DNA from: Gemmatimonadaceae bacterium
Lineage (GTDB): Bacteria > Gemmatimonadota > Gemmatimonadetes > Gemmatimonadales > Gemmatimonadaceae
Length of the DNA stretch: 64,000 nt
Assembly: GCA_025928185.1 (NCBI GenBank)
Contig: JAICKA010000005.1
Coordinates: 23,630-87,629 of the forward strand
Direction: 5' to 3'
In this document: positions 51,456 to 58,612 of the stretch, one piece after another
Layout of the letters: every line of letters starts with the position of its first letter
Numbering within the stretch: position 1 is the first letter of the stretch
Made by a program: the position numbers and the translations under genes
The notes under the pieces: generated by a model
What the model was told of the DNA's origin: nothing
Database searches by the model: none
The model's input: only the letters and a program-made list of their open reading frames with translations

Positions 51456-52166
51456 CTACCGATTCAGCACGAACTGGAACGGCATCTCCGCTGCCGCACG
51501 GACGCGGCTCCCGCGCCACATGGATGGCGTGAAGCGGAATCCGGGCAGGGCGGCGCGCACCGCCTGCGTGAACAGCTCGTTGGTCGACTCGAGCACCTCG
51601 ATGCTGCGCGGATCGATGCGTCCCGTCGTGTCGACGGTGAAGCGAACGAGCACGCGGCCGTCGATGCCCGCGGAGCGCAGCGGCTCGGGATAGCGCGGCG
51701 TCACGCGTCTGGCGATGTGCATCAGCAGCTCGTTGCCGGTCCATGTTGGCTCGGTGGCGTCGCCAGTCCCGTCGCCGCCGAGTGGGTCGCCGATCACGCT
51801 CTGTAGTCCGCCGGAGGAGGCTCGGTCGAAGACGGTTATTGGAGTGGAGTGCGCAACGTCGATCGACGGAATGATTGCGACGCTCGGGTCGGGGAGTTGC
51901 ACGCGCCAGCGAGGGATGGCAGGCGCCGGGAACACCGGTCCTTCCAGCGGCATCGCGCGCCGTGGTGCGCGCGGCGTATGCGGAGGAATGGCGCGCGGCA
52001 CGAACGTCACGTGGACCACGGGCGGCGGGGTGGGCCGAGCTGGTGCGACGCTCGCGCCGGCCAGAATCGCCGCCGCGATGATACCGGTGTGAATCGCGAC
52101 GCTGAGCACCGTGCCGCCAACGCGGCGTTGCGGGCGGAACTCCGATTCGATGAGCGTACCGAACAT
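51456..52166 (-). CDS. TonB-type energy transducer
   Basis: 236 residues; the ATG at 52166 is fixed by GGAGGGAGA just upstream. One N-terminal membrane anchor (VLSVAIHTGIIAAAILAGAS), a Pro-rich periplasmic stretch, then the TonB C-terminal domain (about 155-236): RYPEPLRSAGIDGRVLVRFT, then a strand-helix-strand run and GFRFTPSMWRGSRV. It would transmit proton-motive force to outer-membrane receptors. It converges on the permease gene. Confidence 0.85.
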   Translation of the reverse strand: MFGTLIESEFRPQRRVGGTVLSVAIHTGIIAAAILAGASVAPARPTPPPVVHVTFVPRAIPPHTPRAPRRAMPLEGPVFPAPAIPRWRVQLPDPSVAIIPSIDVAHSTPITVFDRASSGGLQSVIGDPLGGDGTGDATEPTWTGNELLMHIARRVTPRYPEPLRSAGIDGRVLVRFTVDTTGRIDPRSIEVLESTNELFTQAVRAALPGFRFTPSMWRGSRVRAAAEMPFQFVLNR

Positions 52167-52424
52167 GTCTCCCTCCGGGCTGGTGGGACGAGTGACGCAC
52201 AGGTCAGTCGTCGTCAGCATAGCGCCGCGAGGTTGCGTGTTCGTGATCGCCTGGTGAGCGATCGATGATCCTCGGATGAGAAAACGCGCAATTCGCCGTG
52301 ACGCCGGCGTGGTGCGCGGATGAGGATTTGATGAAAGCACCGCAGGGCGAATCGTCATCGCGATCCGCCCTGCGTTCATTGTCGTTCGGTCATGCGGCCG
52401 TGCAGGCGGCCAAAGCCGCCCGTC

Positions 52425-52625
52425 TCACGGCTTGCGGGCCTGATCCTGCTCCTTCTTCCCGACATTCTGCTGCGCTTTGCCCTGCAGCTCCTGGCCCTTG
52501 CCCTTGAGCTGCTCGCTCACGTCATCGGTCAGGCCGCCGGCCGCATTGCGCAGCTTGCCTTCGGCCTCCTTGCCCATCCCCTTGATCTCGCGCTCGAGAC
52601 CATCGCGGTTCAGATCGTCCGACAT
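52425..52625 (-). CDS. CsbD-family small stress protein
   Basis: 66 residues, from an ATG preceded by GGGGAG. It is highly charged and helical, with repeated G-K-x-x-E/Q-L-x-G-K units (EREIKGMGKEAEGKLRNAAG, EQLKGKGQELQGKAQQNVGK), the CsbD/UPF0337 pattern. These cytoplasmic proteins are induced by general stress; no biochemical role is established. It faces away from the PadR gene across 163 bp. Confidence 0.85.
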   Translation of the reverse strand: MSDDLNRDGLEREIKGMGKEAEGKLRNAAGGLTDDVSEQLKGKGQELQGKAQQNVGKKEQDQARKP

Positions 52626-52734
52626 GGTTGCATCTCCCCGGGTGTACGACATCGTCCAGAAGGCCCAAATGCCTCCGGGTGGCCCAAATGCAATGGACAT
52701 GCTCACGAACGGCCGCCGAGTTCGCCCTTGCGCC

Positions 52735-52775
52735 GATATATCGCTTGATATATCGTAGTCACATCCCGATATATC
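52735..52775. promoter_or_regulatory. Three GATATATC palindromes upstream of padR
   Basis: GATATATC occurs at 52735-52742, 52747-52754 and 52768-52775, a sharp AT-rich island in GC-rich DNA that ends 13 bp before the PadR start. Start-to-start spacing is 12 and 21 bp. PadR proteins bind dyad sites and commonly repress their own gene, so this is a likely operator, perhaps also covering the promoter. Confidence 0.6.
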
Positions 52776-52788
52776 TTCGAGGCGAACC

Positions 52789-53397
52789 ATGTGGGAAGGA
52801 TTTGTGTTCGGATGCAACGGCCCAGGGCCGAGCGCACGGCGCGCACGCTGGGGCTGGGACGCGTTCGGCGACTGGGGCGGCGGCCCGGGCGGTCCGCGCG
52901 GCAGAGGGCACTGGAGAGGGCGCGCCGCCCGCCTGTTCGACCAGGGAGACCTCAAGTACGTCATCTTGCGGCTGCTCGAGGAAAAGCCTCGTCACGGCTA
53001 CGAGATCATCAAGGAGCTCGAGAGCCGGTTTGGCGGCTCGTACGCCCCCAGTCCGGGCACCGTGTACCCGACGCTGACCATGCTGGAGGACCTGGGCTTT
53101 GCCCGCGTGATCCCGGAGGAAGGCGGCAAGAAGATCTACGAGATCACGGACGAAGGTCGAAAGCACCTGGCGGAGCACAGCGGCACGGTCAACGACATCT
53201 TCGACCGGATTGCCCGGTTCGTGGAAGGCCTCACGGATGCCCCGATGACGGACCTCAACTCGGCATTCCAGCGCCTCGCTCGCGCCACTTACAAAACAGC
53301 AACCGGCAACCTGCACGACGCGGAGATGCTGGGAAAGCTGCGCGACATCATTCGGCGGGCGGCGGAGGAAGTAGAGGCGGCGACGAAGGGCGGCTGA
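52789..53397 (+). CDS. PadR-family transcriptional regulator
   Basis: 202 residues from the ATG at 52789, GAGG six bases upstream. A Gly/Arg/Trp-rich N-terminal tail (about 1-42) precedes the winged helix: DLKYVILRLLEEKPRHGYEI, ELESRFGGSYAPSPGTVYPT, LEDLGFARVIPEEGGKKIYE. The C-terminal helices (about 115-202) should dimerise. The ligand is unknown. A matching terminator lies 80 bp past its stop. Confidence 0.92.
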   Translation: MWEGFVFGCNGPGPSARRARWGWDAFGDWGGGPGGPRGRGHWRGRAARLFDQGDLKYVILRLLEEKPRHGYEIIKELESRFGGSYAPSPGTVYPTLTMLEDLGFARVIPEEGGKKIYEITDEGRKHLAEHSGTVNDIFDRIARFVEGLTDAPMTDLNSAFQRLARATYKTATGNLHDAEMLGKLRDIIRRAAEEVEAATKGG

Positions 53398-53406
53398 ATG
53401 GTCGAG

Positions 53407-53462
53407 CGTTCCACCGTTCCACCGTTACATCGTTCCACCGCTCTGCCGCTCATCCGCAATCC
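53407..53462. repeat. 8-bp-period tandem repeat (CGTTCCAC)
   Basis: Seven consecutive 8-base units starting a few bases after the PadR stop: CGTTCCAC twice, CGTTACAT, CGTTCCAC, then three diverged units beginning CG. The core AGCGTTCCA recurs as its complement TGGAACGCT in the 8-bp-period array at 58570-58609. Confidence 0.75.
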
Positions 53463-53478
53463 GCACTAGATTGACCTT

Positions 53479-53509
53479 GGGTCGCGGATTCGGTCCGCGA
53501 CCCATTTTT
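53479..53509 (+). terminator. Rho-independent terminator after padR
   Basis: Perfect 10-bp stem GGGTCGCGGA (53479-53488) with TCCGCGACCC (53494-53503), a 5-base loop TTCGG, then ATTTTT. It is the strongest terminator in the window and separates padR from kup. Confidence 0.85.
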
Positions 53510-53606
53510 GCGTCCTGCCGGCTCGCGGATCGAGCCTGGTGTCCAGGTGATCGAGGCGGGTCCGCCCGCAGCTTGTTTATGACAGCTCAACTTCGGCGCG
53601 CCATCA

Positions 53607-55697
53607 ATGGCTGACGCGCAGCACGACCCGTCCACGGGGACGGCGGCCGAGCGGCTGCCTGACTCCGCGACCGGGACGGGCGGCGCGCCGGGCGGGCCCA
53701 TCCCACCGGGGACGCACACGAGCGGCTTCCACGCTGTGGTGCCACAGCGCCAACCCGTCGAGAACAATCCGACCGGCCGCCGGCTCCGGATGCTGTCGCT
53801 CACCGCGCTCGGCATCGTTTTCGGAGACATCGGCACCAGTCCGCTGTACGCGCTGCAGCAGTGCTTCAACTCGGGCGAGTATGGGCCGCATGCCATCACG
53901 CCGTCGACCGAGAACGTGCTCGGCGTGCTGTCGTTGATCGTGTGGCTGCTCATCCTCGTCGTCGCGGTGAAGTACATCGGCTTCATCATGCGCGCCGACA
54001 ACCGCGGCGAGGGCGGCATTCTCGCGTTGATGGCGCTGATCCTTCAGCAGGAGCGACGCTCCGTCGACTCGCGACGCCGCATCCTCCTCGTATCGCTCGG
54101 CTTGTTCGGAGCGGCACTCCTGTACGGCGACGGCATCATCACGCCGGCAATCTCGGTGCTGAGCGCCGTCGAAGGTCTCAAGGTCGCGACCCCGGCGTTC
54201 GAGCATCTCGTCTTGCCGCTCTCGTTGATCGTTCTGTTCGGGCTGTTCTCAATGCAGCGGTTCGGCACCAAGCGGGTCGGATCGATGTTCGGACCGGTCA
54301 TGGCGCTCTGGTTCGCGGCGATCGGCGTGCTGGGACTGGTGAAGATCTTCGCCGAACCCGAGGTGCTCGCGGCGTTGAACCCGATTCACGGGCTCTACTT
54401 CTTCGCCGCCAACGGCCACGTCGGTTTTCTGACGCTCGGCGCGGTGGTGCTCGCCGTCACCGGCGCGGAAGCCCTGTACGCCGACATGGGCCATTTCGGC
54501 AAGCGACCGATCCGCACCGCCTGGTTCGCGCTCGTCATGCCGGCGCTGCTGCTGAACTATTTCGGCCAGGGCGCGTTGCTGCTCCGCAATCCCGCGGCGG
54601 TCACCAATCCGTTCTTTCTGCTGGCGCCCCGCGCGCTGCTGCTGCCGCTCGTCGTACTGGCGACGCTCGCCGCGGTGATCGCTTCGCAGGCGCTCATCTC
54701 CGGCGCGTTCTCGCTCACGCAGCAGAGTGTGCAGCTCGGCTATTCGCCGCGCGTTACGGTCGTGCACACGTCGGCGCACGAAGTGGGACAGATCTACATC
54801 CCGGAGATCAACCGGCTGCTGATGGTCGGCTGTCTGCTGCTCGTCATCCTCTTCGGCTCGTCGAAGGCACTCGGCGCGGCGTACGGCATCGCTGTCACCG
54901 GCACGATGGCGATCACGTCGCTGTTGTTCTACGCGGTGGCGCGGCACCGGTGGAACTGGTCGCTCAAACACATCATTCCGCTGACGATCGCGTTCCTCGT
55001 GATCGACCTGTCGCTCTTTTCCGCGAACATCGTGAAGATCGAGCATGGCGGCTGGGTGCCGATCGTGATTGCGATCGTCGTGTACACGCTGATGAGTACC
55101 TGGAAGAAGGGACGCCACCTGCTGAATCAGGCGCTGCACGCCGGCGCGCTGCCGCTCGACCTGTTCCTCGCCGACGTCGCTCGCAGCAAGCCGGTCCGCG
55201 TGCGCGGCACGGCGGTGTTCATGACGTCGTCGAACAACGGCGTGCCCGTCGTGCTGCTGCATCATCTCAAGCACAACAAGGTGCTGCACGAGCAGGTGAT
55301 CCTGATGTCGGTTCTGACGCTCGAGATCCCGGAGATTCGATCGGCCGAGCGCGTGTCGGTGGAGAAGCTGGAGCAGGGCTTCTACCGCGTGACGGCGACG
55401 TACGGCTTCATGGAATCACCGAACGTGCCGGAGATCCTGCAGCGCGCCCGCGAGTGGGGCATCAAGGCCAAGCCGAACGACACGACGTTCTACCTCGGCC
55501 GTGAGAGAATCATCATTTCCGACGGCAAGGCGAACCCCGGCACCCGCCGCGCGCCGGACGACGTCGTGCTCCCGCGCATGGCCCGCTGGCGCAAGAAGAT
55601 CTTCGTCCTCATGTCGCGCAACGCCCGCTCGGCCACGGAGTTCTTCGGCATTCCCCCGAACCGGGTCGTCGAGCTCGGCGCGCAAGTAGAATTCTGA
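53607..55697 (+). CDS. kup: Kup-family potassium uptake protein
   Basis: 696 residues, with a ~58-residue Pro/Gly/Thr-rich N-terminal extension before the conserved start LSLTALGIVFGDIGTSPLYAL. About twelve helices follow, with YIGFIMRADNRGEGGILALMALI, LYGDGIITPAISVLSAVEG and GSSKALGAAYGIAVTGTMA. A C-terminal cytoplasmic domain of ~180 residues closes the chain (VFMTSSNNGVPVVLLHHLKH). It is a K+/H+ symporter-type uptake system. The gene-free region 55698-56331 after it is repeat DNA. Confidence 0.94.
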   Translation: MADAQHDPSTGTAAERLPDSATGTGGAPGGPIPPGTHTSGFHAVVPQRQPVENNPTGRRLRMLSLTALGIVFGDIGTSPLYALQQCFNSGEYGPHAITPSTENVLGVLSLIVWLLILVVAVKYIGFIMRADNRGEGGILALMALILQQERRSVDSRRRILLVSLGLFGAALLYGDGIITPAISVLSAVEGLKVATPAFEHLVLPLSLIVLFGLFSMQRFGTKRVGSMFGPVMALWFAAIGVLGLVKIFAEPEVLAALNPIHGLYFFAANGHVGFLTLGAVVLAVTGAEALYADMGHFGKRPIRTAWFALVMPALLLNYFGQGALLLRNPAAVTNPFFLLAPRALLLPLVVLATLAAVIASQALISGAFSLTQQSVQLGYSPRVTVVHTSAHEVGQIYIPEINRLLMVGCLLLVILFGSSKALGAAYGIAVTGTMAITSLLFYAVARHRWNWSLKHIIPLTIAFLVIDLSLFSANIVKIEHGGWVPIVIAIVVYTLMSTWKKGRHLLNQALHAGALPLDLFLADVARSKPVRVRGTAVFMTSSNNGVPVVLLHHLKHNKVLHEQVILMSVLTLEIPEIRSAERVSVEKLEQGFYRVTATYGFMESPNVPEILQRAREWGIKAKPNDTTFYLGRERIIISDGKANPGTRRAPDDVVLPRMARWRKKIFVLMSRNARSATEFFGIPPNRVVELGAQVEF

Positions 55698-55728
55698 TAC
55701 GCGCCGAGTCGGGTGGGTCTGGCGCGCC

Positions 55729-55787
55729 GAATCGGGTTGGATTGCGTTGGGGACGCGGATTTTGCGGAAACCAGCGAACGAGGCGCG
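55729..55787 (+). repeat. ~59-bp intergenic repeat, plus orientation
   Basis: Near-exact reverse complement of 871-929 (shared block ACGCGGATTTTGCGGAAA as read here) and similar to 436-474. It lies ~200 bp upstream of copy 2 of the large element, the same order as at the first locus. Confidence 0.75.
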
Positions 55788-55985
55788 AATCGGGTCCGCG
55801 TGGCGCAACGAGCTCCGTGCGCCCGTCAAGTAACAACAACAATGACGCTGTGCGGGTGGCGTCCCGGTCAACTCCCCCATCCGTAAATCCGTAAACTCCG
55901 CAGCCCCGTTGGACTCTCTATGGCACGAAAGCCTGTCGCGCCATTGAGCCTGCGCGACTCCGGCCACATCTCAGGGAGAGGAACG

Positions 55986-56336
55986 GGGTCGCGGAGAACG
56001 GCGGAGAACTGCGGAGAGGCGCGGAGAGGCGTTGCTGGCGGTATTGGTGAATGATGAACGACGACTGCACCGCACGTCACGCCTGAGATTCTCGGCGTTC
56101 TCGGAAGCGGCATCCATGATTGGCGATGGGGCCGTCGCCCGTTCGCAATTAAAAGTCCTCTCTGTCGTTTTCCGCCGTTCTCCGCCGTTCTCCGCGGCTT
56201 CGCGATTCTCTCCCGAGCGATGGATGCTGACCCAGACGCAACAGGCTTGAACCGCGGATGACACGGAGCCGACGGATCGAACCAACAAGAACCCAAGAGC
56301 CTTTGACGTGCGGCGCGACGAACTCACTGCATCACC
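55986..56336 (+). repeat. ~350-bp dispersed element with GGAGAAC/GTTCTCC arms, copy 2
   Basis: Same orientation and block order as 489-851. The left arm 55991-56030 is shorter and more diverged (GCGGAGAACG, GCGGAGAACT, GCGGAGAGGC twice); the right arm 56166-56204 has three TTCTCCGC/TTTTCCGC units and TTCTCCGCGGCTTCGCGA. It ends at or a few bases inside the stop region of the PDZ gene. The rest of 55698-55985 shows only the 59-bp repeat and no gene. Confidence 0.7.
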
Positions 56337-57330
56337 ACTCGACGCGCCCCGCACCACCGAACGCGTACCGAGCCCGCTCGAGCGCGCCGCGGACGGCGCC
56401 GTCGATCGCCGGGGCGTCGAGTCGCATGACGCGCGGCATTCCTTCGCCGCTGCGACGCATGACGATCGACGGCGTCGGGCCGCTGCTGCCGTTCACGATC
56501 GTGAACGAGCGCGAGCGGCCGCGCAGATCGCTGGCCCGCGCGGCCTTCACCTTCACGTTGCGGAACTGGCCGGCGTAGTACACGCGAAGATCCGCATCCT
56601 GCCCGGGCTCCAGCTTTCTGATCTCCCGCTGCAGACGGTTCACGTTCGACGCGCCCATGAACGGCTCGTCGTCATTCGTGTCGTGCTTGCCGCGCAGGTC
56701 GACGCCGTTGATCGACACGATCCGGCTGCCTTCCTGAATGCCCGCCTTCGCCGCCGGCCCGTCATCGTCCACGCCCATGACGAACACGCCAAGCGTGTCG
56801 CGATCGGTGCCGTTCACGCCGATGCTGACACCGAGCGCGGCGCGGTTGGCCAGTGAGCGCGGGCCCTCCATCGCGAGGTCATCGCGATCGATCGTCTTGA
56901 TGTTCACGGATTTCACATGCCCGTCCGAGTACACGCGCAGGTCGACAGCGTCGCCGGCGTGCAGCTTGTCGAGCTCGCGGACGAGTCGACGGCCCATGAC
57001 GCCGGCCATCTCCTGATCGCCGATGTCGGCCGGTGAGAGTCTCAAGCTCACGCCGTTCAACGACTGAATGCGATCGCCTTCCTGCAGGCCGGCCTTGTCC
57101 GCCGGACTGCCGGACCGCACGGTCGTGATGAGCACGCCGAGCGTGTCGCGCGCTTCAGCTTCGCTGGTGGTGGTGACGCCGATGACGACCCGCGGCTGAT
57201 CGCCGAAGGTGAAGACGCCCGCGGCCGGCGCATATGGCGCGCGCATGGCGCCGCGTCCGCGCACCTGCGCCGCCAGCGGCGCCGCGGACGCGGCGCTCGC
57301 CGCAACGAGCATGACTGCACTGAATCGCAT
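56332..57330 (-). CDS. Exported protein with two PDZ domains
   Basis: 332 residues, signal peptide MLVAASAASAAPLAAQ, GAGGT just before the ATG. Two PDZ domains: the first (about 48-135) with VLITTVRSGSPADKAGLQEG and DRIQSLNGVSL, the second (about 165-265) with VFVMGVDDDGPAAKAGIQEG and SRIVSINGVDL. No protease domain is present, so it is a stand-alone periplasmic scaffold or adaptor. The C-terminal ~60 residues are Arg/Gly-rich. It is divergent from the ferritin-VIT gene. Confidence 0.85.
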   Translation of the reverse strand: MRFSAVMLVAASAASAAPLAAQVRGRGAMRAPYAPAAGVFTFGDQPRVVIGVTTTSEAEARDTLGVLITTVRSGSPADKAGLQEGDRIQSLNGVSLRLSPADIGDQEMAGVMGRRLVRELDKLHAGDAVDLRVYSDGHVKSVNIKTIDRDDLAMEGPRSLANRAALGVSIGVNGTDRDTLGVFVMGVDDDGPAAKAGIQEGSRIVSINGVDLRGKHDTNDDEPFMGASNVNRLQREIRKLEPGQDADLRVYYAGQFRNVKVKAARASDLRGRSRSFTIVNGSSGPTPSIVMRRSGEGMPRVMRLDAPAIDGAVRGALERARYAFGGAGRVEW

Positions 57331-57437
57331 ATGACCTCATGGATGGGGTTCACGAAGTCAGTCAGGGGCGGCGGCGGAAAAGGTTTACTCGCCCGCCGTC
57401 TTACTGCCCCGCACTTTCCTCGCTTAGGTTTTTCCCC

Positions 57438-58571
57438 ATGCCGCCGCACTCCTCCCCGCCCGACCTCCACACGTTTCAGCATCATTGGCAGGATGAGGCC
57501 GATGCGGCGTATCTGTATCGGCTGCTGTCTGCGGCGGAGCCGGACGCGAAGAAGAAGGACATCTATCAGCGGCTCGCCGAAGTCGAGGACCGGCACGTCC
57601 AGATCTGGGCGAGCGTGCTCCGCGAGCACGGACACGAGCCCGGCACGTTTCATCCGAGCGGTCGCACGCGGCTGCTCGCCTGGTTCGGCCGCCTGTTCGG
57701 CCCCGGTTTTCTCCTGCCGATGCTGCTCGCCGAAGAGGGCCGCGAAGTCAAAGGCTACATCGACCTGTATCGGCGCACGGCTAAGGGCGCGCCCGGAGCG
57801 AACGAATCGCTGCTGCTCGCGCGCGAGTCGGCCGAACATGCGAGCACGCTCAGCTCGATCTCCGGCAAAGCCGGCGAGCCGTGGCATCGCACCAGCTCGG
57901 GTGGCTTTCTGCGTAACGTCGTGTACGGCTTCAACGACGGACTCACCGCCAACTTCGGGCTCGTCGCCGGCGTCATCGGCGCGTCGGCGAGCACGGCGCA
58001 TCGCACGGTGATTCTCGCCGGCGTCGCCGGTCTCATCGCGGATGCCCTTTCGATGGGATCGAGCGGCTATCTCGCGGCGAAGAGCGAGCAGGAAGTCTAC
58101 GCCAACGAGATCGCGATGGAGCGCGACGAGATCGCGCTCATGCCGGAAGTCGAACGCGACGAGCTGGCGCTCATCTACGAGACCAAGGGCATGTCGCGCG
58201 ATTCGGCGCTGGCCCTGGCCACCGAAGTCATGGCCGACCCGGCGCGCATGCTCGAGGAGCAGGTGCAGGAGGAGCTCGGCATCGGCGATCCGCAGATGTC
58301 GCCGATGCGCGAAGCGTGGGTCACCGGCGCGGCCACGGCCGTCGGCGCGCTCATTCCCGTGTTTCCGTTCTTCTTCTGGAGCGGGACGACGGCGATCATC
58401 GTCGCGTTCGTCATCGCCATGGCGTCGCACTGGATCGTCGGCGCCGCGCGGTCCGTGTTCACCGGCCGGAGCGCCTTCCGCTCCGGGCTCGACATGTTCG
58501 TCGTCGGACTCGGCGTCGCGGTTATCGGCTACTTCGTCGGCGAACGCGTGAGCCGCGCGCTGAGCCTCTGA
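57438..58571 (+). CDS. Ferritin-like/VIT1 fusion (MbfA-type iron exporter)
   Basis: 377 residues from the ATG at 57438. The N-terminal part (about 1-145) is an erythrin/ferritin-like helical domain with acidic residues DEADAAYLYRLL and RLAEVEDRHVQIW and later HASTLS-type helices. The C-terminal part (about 150-377) is the CCC1/VIT1 membrane domain: VVYGFNDGLTANFGLVAGVI, DALSMGSSGYLAAKSEQEV, and closing helices. MbfA in alpha-proteobacteria has this architecture and exports iron. It is convergent with leuS. Confidence 0.88.
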   Translation: MPPHSSPPDLHTFQHHWQDEADAAYLYRLLSAAEPDAKKKDIYQRLAEVEDRHVQIWASVLREHGHEPGTFHPSGRTRLLAWFGRLFGPGFLLPMLLAEEGREVKGYIDLYRRTAKGAPGANESLLLARESAEHASTLSSISGKAGEPWHRTSSGGFLRNVVYGFNDGLTANFGLVAGVIGASASTAHRTVILAGVAGLIADALSMGSSGYLAAKSEQEVYANEIAMERDEIALMPEVERDELALIYETKGMSRDSALALATEVMADPARMLEEQVQEELGIGDPQMSPMREAWVTGAATAVGALIPVFPFFFWSGTTAIIVAFVIAMASHWIVGAARSVFTGRSAFRSGLDMFVVGLGVAVIGYFVGERVSRALSL

Positions 58572-58609
58572 AGCGCTGGAACGCTGAAGCGCTGAAGCGC
58601 TCCAGCGTT
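58570..58609. repeat. 8-bp-period tandem repeat (GAAGCGCT), possible bidirectional terminator
   Basis: Five 8-base units between two convergent genes: GAAGCGCT, GGAACGCT, GAAGCGCT twice, CCAGCGTT. CGCTGGA near the start pairs with TCCAGCG near the end, so the array can fold as a hairpin. Its complement shares AGCGTTCCA with 53407-53462. Confidence 0.65.
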
Positions 58610-58612
58610 CTC

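Noticed and set aside
52341..52374. 9-bp stem CGCAGGGCG/CGCCCTGCG between tonB and csbD as a terminator
   Set aside because: No T run follows on either strand and the loop is 16 bases; it could be a weak structure but is not convincing.
52167..52379. 71-codon N-terminal extension of the TonB protein
   Set aside because: The ATG at 52166 has a strong GGAGGGAGA site and gives the standard membrane anchor; the extension is Arg/Pro-rich without structure.
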